The notes beneath the pieces are model-generated. The model did not search any database and was not told where the DNA came from. It saw only the letters and a list, made by a program, of their open reading frames with translations. From Burkholderiales bacterium (lineage in GTDB: Bacteria; Pseudomonadota; Gammaproteobacteria; Burkholderiales; Casimicrobiaceae), in NCBI GenBank assembly GCA_015075645.1, contig JABTUF010000004.1:372001-436000 (forward strand): 64,000 nt of DNA, written 5' to 3'. The position numbers were made by a program, and so were the translations under genes. Shown here in pieces: positions 22,301 to 29,073 of the stretch. Position 1 is the stretch's first letter, and each line of letters starts with the position of its first letter.

Positions 22301-23258
22301 AGTGGCCGACGCGACGCTCGAGACCCGGCGCGTCGCGACCGGCCACCGGCACGCCGATCGCGAAATCGTCCTGGCCGCACCAGCGATGGAGCAGCGCCTG
22401 GAGCGCCGCGAGCCAGATCATGAACGTCGTCGCGCGTTCGCGCCGCCCGAGCACGCCGATCCGGGCGACGAGCGGCGCCTCGATGCCGAAGTGCACGCTC
22501 GCTGCGTCCGAATCGGCGAGGGCGGGCCGCGGCCGGTCGAGCGGCAGCGCGAGCGAGGGCAGGCCGTCGAGTTCACGCCCCCACCACGCGACCGCCGCCT
22601 CGCCGGAGGATTCGTCGTGCGACGCCCGAGCGTCGCCGTCGCGAGGCGTTGAGCGATCCTCGACCGCGGGGAGCGGAGGGGTTCCGCCGCCGCGGCACGC
22701 TGCGTAGAGCATCGCGAGATCGCTCGCGAGGACCGCGGTCGACCAGCCGTCGGCCGCGATGTGGTGCATCGTGACGAGGAGCCAGTGGCGCTCGGCGTCG
22801 AGCACGAGGAGACGCGCGCGCAGCAGCGGCGCGCGCGCGAGGTCGAACGGCCGGCGCGATTCCTCGCGCGCCAGGCGCCGCGCCATCGCGTCGCGGACCG
22901 GTGATTCCGCCGTACGCAGGTCGACGACGTCGAGCGGGGCCGCGGCATGCCCGGCGACACGCCGCCACGGCCGACCGCCCTCGAGGACGAAGCGGGTGCG
23001 CAACGCCGGGTGCCGCGCCACGAGCGCGTCGAAGGCGCGGGCGAGCGCCCCGCGATCGAGCGGCCCCGCGAGAACCAGCGCGTGGAACTCGTTGTAGGTC
23101 GCCCCCCCGGGGTGGAGCCGGTCGAGCAGCCAGAGCCCCTCCTGCGCGGGGGCGAGCGGCAGGCGGGCGTCGGGCGGTTCGGCCATCGCTCGGACCAGAT
23201 TCGGGTCGGCGCGCGACGCCGCGGGCTCCGTCCCGCATGCGTCCGCACCATGCGTCAT
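19326..23258 (-). CDS. Nonribosomal peptide synthetase module, C-A-T-TE
   Basis: 1310 residues from ATG 23258, which overlaps the yqaA stop by ATGA; an ATG at 23186 is an alternative. The C domain (about 30-450) has an intact HHIAADG at 165-171. The A domain (about 480-960) has STSGSTGRPKG, VYGPTETTTFATW and TATGKID. Reading the ten specificity positions by eye gives roughly D-A-F-F-L-G-V-T-F-K, which resembles codes for branched aliphatic residues (Ile/Val-like); this is inference. The T domain has DLGGHSLLAA. The TE (about 1085-1305) has AGHCNGA with Cys1166 in place of Ser, and His1284 in PGGHVTLV. The module would condense an upstream acyl or aminoacyl group with one amino acid and release it. 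The C domain at the N-terminus means it needs a partner in trans. Confidence 0.95.
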   Translation of the reverse strand: MTHGADACGTEPAASRADPNLVRAMAEPPDARLPLAPAQEGLWLLDRLHPGGATYNEFHALVLAGPLDRGALARAFDALVARHPALRTRFVLEGGRPWRRVAGHAAAPLDVVDLRTAESPVRDAMARRLAREESRRPFDLARAPLLRARLLVLDAERHWLLVTMHHIAADGWSTAVLASDLAMLYAACRGGGTPPLPAVEDRSTPRDGDARASHDESSGEAAVAWWGRELDGLPSLALPLDRPRPALADSDAASVHFGIEAPLVARIGVLGRRERATTFMIWLAALQALLHRWCGQDDFAIGVPVAGRDAPGLERRVGHFVNMLALRADVSGAPDFAELVRRVRARAIAAFDRRGVRFERVVAALAPRRTASTHPLFDVSFALHPGDAALWRFDGLAVTRIEDLDAPGAKFDLAFTFVERDGAIAGRVDYATALFERSTIEGLVAGFRALLASIADDPACAICRLPLLGRSERAARIEQGRGRRRALAADARIEDAVTRQARAHPHATAIVDGDASLDYATLDDRASALAHALREAGVRDGDRVGLCLDRGRALVVAMLAVLKARATYVPLDPAAPESRLRSLLGSIPTSLIVADERALPRVPREGARRARIDRDGRDLTMEPPSTEPARLEPGDPAIACVMSTSGSTGRPKGVLVPHRAVLNLVVEPDYARVDRGEVVAHLAHPAFDATTFELWGPLVHGATIVVVDRSTALAPKALAAAIRAHGVSTLFVTTALFNAIARDAPGAFASCRQVLFGGEAVEPARVRSVLEAGAPSRLVHVYGPTETTTFATWHEVTLREAREGSIPIGRAVAGAEVYVLGQDGEPVPPGFEGEIVIGGNGVATGYLGAAPDDDARFVAHPFDGAGARAYRSGDRARWRADGAIVFAGRSDRQVKIRGQRVELPEVEAALTSLTGVAAATVALRGATSDTRRIVAWLVPDDPARPPPEGVNRELRRILPEAMIPAAIVWVPSLPLTATGKIDTRALPEPTDVVRPGGGASVPPRDMFETLIAALWERLLGRRGIGVYDRFFDLGGHSLLAAAMVDALERETGYALPLSALFEDDTIDAIARRVRENAPKAATPFVVVNEDARGPPLVFLHGDFEAGGFYSAALARALGSDQRTIIVHPHGLDGGAVPATIEAMASERLEALRSVHPGGPVVLAGHCNGALVAFEMARQLVAAGERVPAVLLIESRAPGAKEGDGGAPESYVRFDEAGRPRLLRPEDRRSELEIAYNLAIDRYAGGRYDGRVVVIQAQEWRHPSPDAGWARFAGDCVGLVVPGGHVTLVTRHLPELARAIGAAIGAARASA

Positions 23259-23677
23259 GATGCCAGCCGCTCCAGCGCGATGGCCAGCACGACGTAGCGC
23301 GCGAACTTGCCGGTGCCGATCGCGAGCGCAGCGAGCCGCCAGTCGTGGCGCAGCCACCCCGAGGCGACGCACAAGGCATCGCCGATGAACGGCACCCACG
23401 ACAGCAGCAGCGCCGCGACGCCGTAGCGTCGGGCCAGCGCGACCGACCGCGGTGCGAGCTTCTCGCTGCCGCCGGCGGGAACGAGCCGCCCGATCGCGTA
23501 GGACGTCATGCCGCCGAGCGTGTTGCCGAGCGTCGCGATGCCCACAGCGGGCCACAGCAGCGACGGCGCCGACGCGACGAGCGCGCCCAGCACGATCTCG
23601 GAGTTCCCCGGCAGGATCGTCGCCGACAGGAAGCTCGAAGCGAAGACGCCGGCGAGCGCGGCGGCGTCTCCGGTCAT
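23255..23677 (-). CDS. YqaA family (DedA/VTT-like) inner-membrane protein
   Basis: A 140-residue membrane protein close in length and sequence pattern to YqaA, a short member of the DedA/VTT superfamily. The signature FASSFLSATILPGNSE lies at residues 12-27, followed by LLLSWVPFIGDALCVASGWL. Three to four hydrophobic segments are visible. The superfamily is linked to lipid transbilayer movement and envelope homeostasis. It overlaps the NRPS start by 4 bases (ATGA), so it is the first gene of the biosynthetic operon. It may be an old neighbour used as promoter-proximal gene, or have a role in export or self-protection; the sequence does not decide. The start ATG 23677 faces the divergent A-T-TE gene across 95 bases. 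Confidence 0.9.
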   Translation of the reverse strand: MTGDAAALAGVFASSFLSATILPGNSEIVLGALVASAPSLLWPAVGIATLGNTLGGMTSYAIGRLVPAGGSEKLAPRSVALARRYGVAALLLSWVPFIGDALCVASGWLRHDWRLAALAIGTGKFARYVVLAIALERLAS

Positions 23678-23742
23678 CGACGCGACGCGGGCATTCGCAT
23701 GCGGGCGAGCCTAGCATCACCTGCCGCCGCGGCGCGCGGGGC

Positions 23743-23748
23743 TAGAAT
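23743..23748 (+). promoter_or_regulatory. Putative -10 element of the A-T-TE gene
   Basis: TAGAAT stands 24 bases before the ATG at 23773 inside GGGGCTAGAATGC. The same hexamer occurs before gshA (30738-30743) and ftsY (48408-48413), which supports it as a sigma-70-type -10 in this genome. No good -35 is visible. The 95-base gap must also serve the divergent yqaA-NRPS operon. Confidence 0.4.
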
Positions 23749-23772
23749 GCGGCGGGGCCGAAGGACGGGAGA

Positions 23773-26418
23773 ATGATGTCTGCGTCGACAGGAGCACCCG
23801 CGTTCGGGGCGCGCTTCGAGGCAGTCGCGCGACGGCGCGCCCGCCACGTCGCGTTGGCGGGCGAGGGGCGCTCGCTCGACTACGCGACGCTGGAGGCCAC
23901 CACGCGCGCGATCGCCTCGCGCATCGAGCGTGCCTCGGGCGGCCGCGAGGGCTTCGCGGCCCTCCACTTCCAGCGCAAGACGCCCTGCCTGCAGGCGATG
24001 GTCGCCGCGCTGCGCTGCGGGCGCGCCTACGTGCCGCTCGACCCGGTCGATCCCGACCCCCGCCTGCGCTTCGTGCTGCGCGACTGCGCCCCCGCAGTCC
24101 TCGTCACCGAACGCGACGCGGCGGAACGCGCGCGTGCGCTCGCGGATGGCGCGTGCCCGGTGATCGAGATCGACGGCGACGAGGCGCCGGACCCGCCCCA
24201 TCGGCTTCCCCGCGTCGACGAAGCGGCGCTCGCCTACGTGCTCTACACCTCCGGATCGACCGGGACGCCGAAAGGCGTCACGCAGACCCAACGCGGCATC
24301 CTGTTCTCCGCGGACGCTTACGCGAAACGCCTGTCGATTCACGAGCGCGACCGCCTGTCGCACCTGTGGTCGACCGGCTTCGCGGCATCGAGCCTGCACT
24401 TCTACGGCGCGCTCCTCTCCGGCGCGGCGCTCTGCGTCTACGACATGCGCCGCGACGGCATGCCGGGCTTGCGCGCGTGGCTCGAAGCCGAGCGCGTGAA
24501 CGTGGTCCACACGTTTCCCACGGTCTTCCGCGGCCTGTGCGCGGCGATGGCGCCGGGCGAGCGTTTCGCGCATCTGCGCGCGATCGACCTCGCCGCGGAG
24601 GCGGTCTACGCGAGCGACTTCGCCTTGTTCGAAGCGCACCTGCGCGAGGACGCGATCTTCGTCGTCCAGATCGGCGCGACCGAGTCGGACGTGATCGCGC
24701 AGCGCGTGTACCGGCACGGCGATCCGTTGCCCGCCCGCGCGCTGCTGCCGGTCGGCACCCCGCCCGAGGGCATGACGATCACCATCCGCCGCGACGACGG
24801 CAGCGACGCGGCGCGAGGCGAGACCGGCGCGATCGTCGTGTCGGGAGACGGGGTGAGCCAAGGCTACTTCCGCCGGCCGGACCTCGATCACCAGATGCTT
24901 CCCGAAGACGCACAGCGCCCGGGAACGCGCTGTTACGTGGGCGGCGATCGCGGCTGGATCGACGAAGACGGATCACTCAACTTCGTCGGCCGCGCCGGCA
25001 GCCGCATCAAGCTCCGCGGACACACGGTCGACCTCGCCGAGGTGGACGCCGCGCTCGCCGCGACGCCCGGCGTGGTGCGTGCCGCGGCGATCGCGTCGTC
25101 GAGGGCGGAGGGCGAAGAGGCCGACCGCATCGTCGCGTACGTCAGCGCGGCGCCCGGCGCGTTCGCGGACGCCGCGGCATTGCGAACCGCGCTGGCGTCG
25201 CGGCTGCCGCCGTACATGCTCCCCGCGGCAGTCGTGTTCCTCGACACGCTGCCCGAGACGGCGACCGGCAAGATCGACCGCCAGGCGCTCGTGCAGCGTA
25301 CCGCTCGCGAGTCCACGCACGCTCCCGTGTCCGCCGCGCCGTCTTCGTCCAGCCTCGAGAAGCTGATCCTCGCGCGGATGCGCGAATCGCTCGGCGAGCC
25401 GGCCGCCGGCATGGACGACGACTACTTCGCGCTGGGCGGCGACTCGATCCGCGCCGCGGATCTGTTCGAGCGGCTCGCACGCGACACCGGCACGACGCTC
25501 GCCGCGGCGACGCTGGTCGAAGCGCCCACCGCGCGCGCGCTGGCGCGCGCGTTCGAACGCGCGCGACCGCGGCCGGTCGTTCCGGTGCGGCTCGCCGAAG
25601 GCGCCGGTCCGCCGACGCTGTGGTGCATCCCCGGGCTCCTCGGCGATCCGCTGTGGTTTCGTCCGCTGCTCTTCGCGCTCGACCCGGGCCAGCGCGTCGA
25701 CGGCCTGTCGCTCGCGGCGCTCGAGGCGACCACGATCGCCGCTGTCGCCGTCCACTGCGTCGACGCGATGCTCGCCGACCAGCCGGACGGTCCCTACCTC
25801 GTCGTCGGCTACTCGGCCGGCGGACTGATCGCCGTGGAGGTCGCGCGCGAACTCGCGCGGCGCGGGCATGCGGTCGCGTTCACCGGCGTGATCGACACCG
25901 TGGCGCCGGGCGAGAGCAGCGGATACCTCGACGCGAACATCCCGTTCTGGCGGCTGCCGCGACGCCACATGCCCGTGCGTGCGCGGCTCGTCGCCAGGAC
26001 GTGGTTGCGCAGGCTGCTGCGCGGCGCGATCCCGCGCCGCGATCCGGGTACGACCGCCCGCGGACACGCGTTGCTCGACGGACTGATCGGACGCTTCCAG
26101 CCCAGCGTACCCGCGCTCGCGCGCGCGTCATGGCGGCACGCGGCGACGCCGGTCGATGCCGAGATCACCGTGTTCCGCGCCGCGAATCCCCCGGCCAATC
26201 CCGATCCCGCGCTCGGGTGGGGACGTTACGCGCTGCGCGGCGTGCGGGCATTCGACATCGCCGGCAATCACCTGAGCCTGATGGAAGGAGGCCGGTCGCG
26301 CGTGCTCGCCGAACGGCTCGCCGAGGCGCTCCGTGCCGCAGCGCCGCCTGGCGCGATCCGGAACGACGGCGCCCGACCTCAACCGGCGCCCGGCGCGGCC
26401 TCGAACACGCGGTCGTAG
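23773..26418 (+). CDS. A-T-TE synthetase (NRPS-like, non-amino-acid adenylation suspected)
   Basis: An 881-residue three-domain enzyme. The A domain (about 10-520) has LYTSGSTGTPKG, YVGGDRGWIDEDGS and TATGKIDRQAL with the catalytic Lys. The residue that normally binds the alpha-amino group (Asp235 of GrsA) aligns with Ala204 in STGFAASSLHF, and the usual YGPTE motif reads IGATESD. These changes suggest a carboxylic acid without an alpha-amino group, for example an aryl, alpha-keto or hydroxy acid. The T domain has GGDSIRA with Ser558. The TE has GYSAGG with Ser681 and AGNHLSLM with His. The layout equals that of quinone or furanone synthetases such as AtrA and RalA, which dimerise aryl pyruvates; it might instead load the PKS. 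A GGGAGA ribosome binding site lies before ATG 23773. It is divergent from the NRPS-PKS operon, and its 3' end overlaps comM by 40 bases. Confidence 0.93.
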   Translation: MMSASTGAPAFGARFEAVARRRARHVALAGEGRSLDYATLEATTRAIASRIERASGGREGFAALHFQRKTPCLQAMVAALRCGRAYVPLDPVDPDPRLRFVLRDCAPAVLVTERDAAERARALADGACPVIEIDGDEAPDPPHRLPRVDEAALAYVLYTSGSTGTPKGVTQTQRGILFSADAYAKRLSIHERDRLSHLWSTGFAASSLHFYGALLSGAALCVYDMRRDGMPGLRAWLEAERVNVVHTFPTVFRGLCAAMAPGERFAHLRAIDLAAEAVYASDFALFEAHLREDAIFVVQIGATESDVIAQRVYRHGDPLPARALLPVGTPPEGMTITIRRDDGSDAARGETGAIVVSGDGVSQGYFRRPDLDHQMLPEDAQRPGTRCYVGGDRGWIDEDGSLNFVGRAGSRIKLRGHTVDLAEVDAALAATPGVVRAAAIASSRAEGEEADRIVAYVSAAPGAFADAAALRTALASRLPPYMLPAAVVFLDTLPETATGKIDRQALVQRTARESTHAPVSAAPSSSSLEKLILARMRESLGEPAAGMDDDYFALGGDSIRAADLFERLARDTGTTLAAATLVEAPTARALARAFERARPRPVVPVRLAEGAGPPTLWCIPGLLGDPLWFRPLLFALDPGQRVDGLSLAALEATTIAAVAVHCVDAMLADQPDGPYLVVGYSAGGLIAVEVARELARRGHAVAFTGVIDTVAPGESSGYLDANIPFWRLPRRHMPVRARLVARTWLRRLLRGAIPRRDPGTTARGHALLDGLIGRFQPSVPALARASWRHAATPVDAEITVFRAANPPANPDPALGWGRYALRGVRAFDIAGNHLSLMEGGRSRVLAERLAEALRAAAPPGAIRNDGARPQPAPGAASNTRS

Positions 26419-27878
26419 CGGCGGCAGCCGATCGCCTCGGCCACGTGCTCCTCGCCGATGACCTCCGCGCGCGCGAGGTCCGCGATCGTGCGCGCGACCT
26501 TGAGGATCCGGTGGTACGACCGCGCGGAGAGGGCGTGCGTCGCCATCGCTCGTTGCGCGAGCGCCCGTCCTTTCGCATCGGGAACGCAATGGCGTCGCAG
26601 GTCCGCGACGGAAAGCCACGCGTTGCTCCGCTGCTGTCGGCCGAGTTGCACCGCGCGAGCGCGCGCGACGCGCTCGCGCACGATCGAGGAGGGTTCTCCC
26701 GCCGGTGCGTCGTCGGCAATCGCGATCTCCGAGGGCGGCAGCGCAGGCACCTCGATGGCGAGATCGATGCGATCGACGAGCGGTCCGGAGATGCGCGAGC
26801 GGTAGGCGGCGACGCGGTCGGGCGTGCAGCGGCAACGCGCGCTCGGGTGGCCGAGCCAGCCGCAGGGGCAGGGGTTCATCGCGGCGACGAGCTGGAACTG
26901 CGCGGGGAACGCGCATTGCCGCGCCGCGCGCGCGATCTGCACGACCCCCGCCTCCATCGGCTCGCGCAGGACCTCGAGGACGCGCCGCTCCCACTCCGGC
27001 AGTTCGTCGAGGAACAGCACGCCGCGATGCGCGAGCGAGATTTCGCCGGGCCGCGGATGACTGCCGCCGCCGACGATGGCCACCGCGCTCGCCGTGTGGT
27101 GCGGCGCGCGCCACGGTCGTTCGCGCCAGCGCGCGGGATCGAAGCGGCCGGCGAGCGAGGCGATCGCGGCGACCTCGAGCGCCTCGTCCTCGTCGAGCGG
27201 GGGCAGGAGCGAGGGCAGCCGCTGCGCGAGCATCGACTTGCCCGCCCCGGGGGGACCGACGAGGAGCAGCGCGTGCGAGCCCGCGGCCGCGATCTCGAGC
27301 GCGCGCTTCGCCTGCCGCTGGCCGCGGACATCGGCGAGGTCCGGCAGTCCCGCGTCCCGAACACCCTCCGTCGAGCCCATGCACCGCGCGATCGGCGACA
27401 GCGGCGCATCGCCCGACAGGTGCGCGCAGACCTCGAGCAGCGTGCGCGCCGGATGCACGGTCGCCTCGGGAACGAGCGAGGCCTCCGCCGCGCTCGCCCG
27501 CGGGAGGACGAACGCGCGCCCGTCGTGTCGCGCCGAGAGCACCATCGCGAGCGCGCCGCGCACCGCGCGCAACTCGCCGGTGAGCGCGAGTTCGCCCGCG
27601 AATTCGTGGCGGTCGAGCGCGTCCGCGCGAAGCTGGCCGCTCGCCGCGAGGATGCCGATCGCGATCGGCAGGTCGAAGCGGCCCGATTCCTTCGGGAGGT
27701 CGGCCGGGGCGAGGTTGACCGTGACCTTGCGCGCCGGGAACTCGAAGTTCGCGTTCTGCAGCGCGGCGCGAACGCGGTCGCGCGCCTCGCGCACCTCGGT
27801 GTCCGGCAGGCCGACGAGATTCACGCCGGGGAGACCGCCGGCGATGTGGACCTCGACCGAAACCGGCGGCGCCGCCAT
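26379..27878 (-). CDS. comM: YifB/ComM family Mg-chelatase-like AAA+ ATPase
   Basis: ComM is a hexameric branch-migration helicase used in natural transformation. The first canonical start, ATG 27878, gives 499 residues. However, the frame continues upstream as ISVAVVRSRALAG, which matches the conserved family N-terminus (MSxAVxxSRAL). An ATC at 27915-27917 sits where ATG is expected, with GGAGG five bases upstream, so the real protein is probably 512 residues. Seen: the N-terminal ChlI-like domain (HIAGGLPGVNLVGLPDTEVR), Walker A GPPGAGKSMLAQ, Walker B GVLFLDELPEW, a four-Cys-like CPCGWLGHPSARCRC region, and the C-terminal helical domain with ARSYHRILKVARTIADL. The tail overlaps the convergent A-T-TE gene by 40 bases. 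dprA at 62170 is a functional partner in DNA uptake. Confidence 0.94.
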   Translation of the reverse strand: MAAPPVSVEVHIAGGLPGVNLVGLPDTEVREARDRVRAALQNANFEFPARKVTVNLAPADLPKESGRFDLPIAIGILAASGQLRADALDRHEFAGELALTGELRAVRGALAMVLSARHDGRAFVLPRASAAEASLVPEATVHPARTLLEVCAHLSGDAPLSPIARCMGSTEGVRDAGLPDLADVRGQRQAKRALEIAAAGSHALLLVGPPGAGKSMLAQRLPSLLPPLDEDEALEVAAIASLAGRFDPARWRERPWRAPHHTASAVAIVGGGSHPRPGEISLAHRGVLFLDELPEWERRVLEVLREPMEAGVVQIARAARQCAFPAQFQLVAAMNPCPCGWLGHPSARCRCTPDRVAAYRSRISGPLVDRIDLAIEVPALPPSEIAIADDAPAGEPSSIVRERVARARAVQLGRQQRSNAWLSVADLRRHCVPDAKGRALAQRAMATHALSARSYHRILKVARTIADLARAEVIGEEHVAEAIGCRRYDRVFEAAPGAG

Positions 27879-28007
27879 GCCGGCGAGCGCGCGGCTGCGA
27901 ACGACGGCGACGCTGATGGCGGCCTCCGCGATCGATGCGCGTGCAGGGACGCGCGTCGATGCAAGGTAGCGCCGCCGGCCGCGGCGCGCCTTCGGCCGGA
28001 GGGCTGA

Positions 28008-28234
28008 TCAGTTGTCAGTTGGCAGTTGGCAGTGGCGGTGTCTCCGGAGGCGGCGCATTCAGCGCCGTTGGACGGTCTTCGTTGGTCAGGCGGTAGCCCG
28101 ACCCGCTTGGGTTCGATTCGGCAAACTCCGACCGCACGGTGCTCGAGACACAGCGGTTCCGCAGCGGCGCTCAATGCGCCGCCACCAGAGACACCGCCGC
28201 TACTGCCAACTGTCAACTGACAACTGTCAACTGA
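28008..28234. repeat. Long imperfect palindromic element (MITE-like) between comM and ubiK
   Basis: The left arm (28008-28067) and right arm (28165-28234) are reverse complements over about 60 bases with few mismatches and one 3-base gap; the centre is about 97 bases. The outer parts consist of repeated CAGTTGNCAGTTG words and the inner parts of GGCGGTGTCTC and GGCGGCGCATT. The last codons and stop of ubiK lie inside the right end. A related half-copy is at 38525-38593. No transposase is encoded, so if mobile it moves in trans. Confidence 0.8.
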
Positions 28235-28496
28235 CGTCTGACGCCTTCGCATCCTTGCGTTGCCGCGCCTCGAGCTCGGCGACCTTCGTCTCGAGCGCCT
28301 CGAGCTTCTCGCGCGTGCGCGCGAGCACCTTCGCCTGCACGTCGAACTCCGCGCGCGGCACGACGTCGAGCTTCGTCAGCCCGCCGGCGAGGAGCGCCTT
28401 CACGTTCTTCTCGACGTCCTTCGCGGGCGAGGCCTCGATCGCGCGTCCGATGCGCTTCGCGAGCTCGTCGAGCGTCGTCGTATTGAACATCGCCAT
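28227..28496 (-). CDS. ubiK: Ubiquinone biosynthesis accessory factor UbiK
   Basis: An 89-residue member of the UbiK (YqiC, BMFP) family. UbiK forms a complex with UbiJ and helps the soluble ubiquinone-synthesis metabolon under aerobic conditions. Seen: N-terminal amphipathic stretch LDELAKRIGRAI, central LLAGGLTKLDVVPRAEFD, and a C-terminal coiled coil LARTREKLEALETKVAELEA. The start ATG 28496 has a second ATG two codons on; the choice changes little. The gene diverges from glnK. Its last codons (D-V-S-stop) fall in the end of the palindromic element at 28008-28234, so the C-terminus may have been altered by insertion of that element. Confidence 0.9.
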   Translation of the reverse strand: MAMFNTTTLDELAKRIGRAIEASPAKDVEKNVKALLAGGLTKLDVVPRAEFDVQAKVLARTREKLEALETKVAELEARQRKDAKASDVS

Positions 28497-28581
28497 CTTC
28501 GTCTCCGGATCGAGTCTTCGGTCAGTCTAGCAAGCGCCGGAGCGATTGCGCGCACCACCGGGGCCCAATCCTCGCGTTTGC

Positions 28582-28596
28582 GCACCAGCCCGGTGC
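28582..28596 (+). promoter_or_regulatory. NtrC-type binding site upstream of glnK
   Basis: GCACC-N5-GGTGC matches the NtrC enhancer palindrome exactly in arms and spacing. A weaker half match (GCACC-N5-GGCCC) lies exactly 30 bases upstream at 28552-28566. The main site is about 66 bases before the -24 element, a normal distance for a sigma-54 enhancer. Confidence 0.7.
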
Positions 28597-28661
28597 GCGA
28601 CACCGCGCACCGCCCGGCGGGCTTTGGCGGTAACTCATTGAGCACAAACGCGTTGTCGCGA

Positions 28662-28677
28662 TGGCACACGCCGTGCT
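28662..28677 (+). promoter_or_regulatory. Sigma-54 (-24/-12) promoter of glnK-amtB
   Basis: TGGCACACGCCGTGCT fits the RpoN consensus (TGGCAC-N5-TTGCW) with GG and GC at the correct 10-base spacing and one mismatch in the -12 part. It lies 48 bases before the glnK ATG. Together with the NtrC palindrome at 28582-28596, it indicates induction by nitrogen limitation. Confidence 0.75.
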
Positions 28678-28679
28678 GA

Positions 28680-29063
<384 letters not shown>

Positions 29064-29073
29064 GGGAGCCATC

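Noticed and set aside
13374..22652. A 3092-codon open frame on the plus strand across the PKS and NRPS genes
   Set aside because: It is antisense to the two megasynthases, rich in Arg/His/Asp repeats without domains, and explained by high GC in the third codon position of the real genes.
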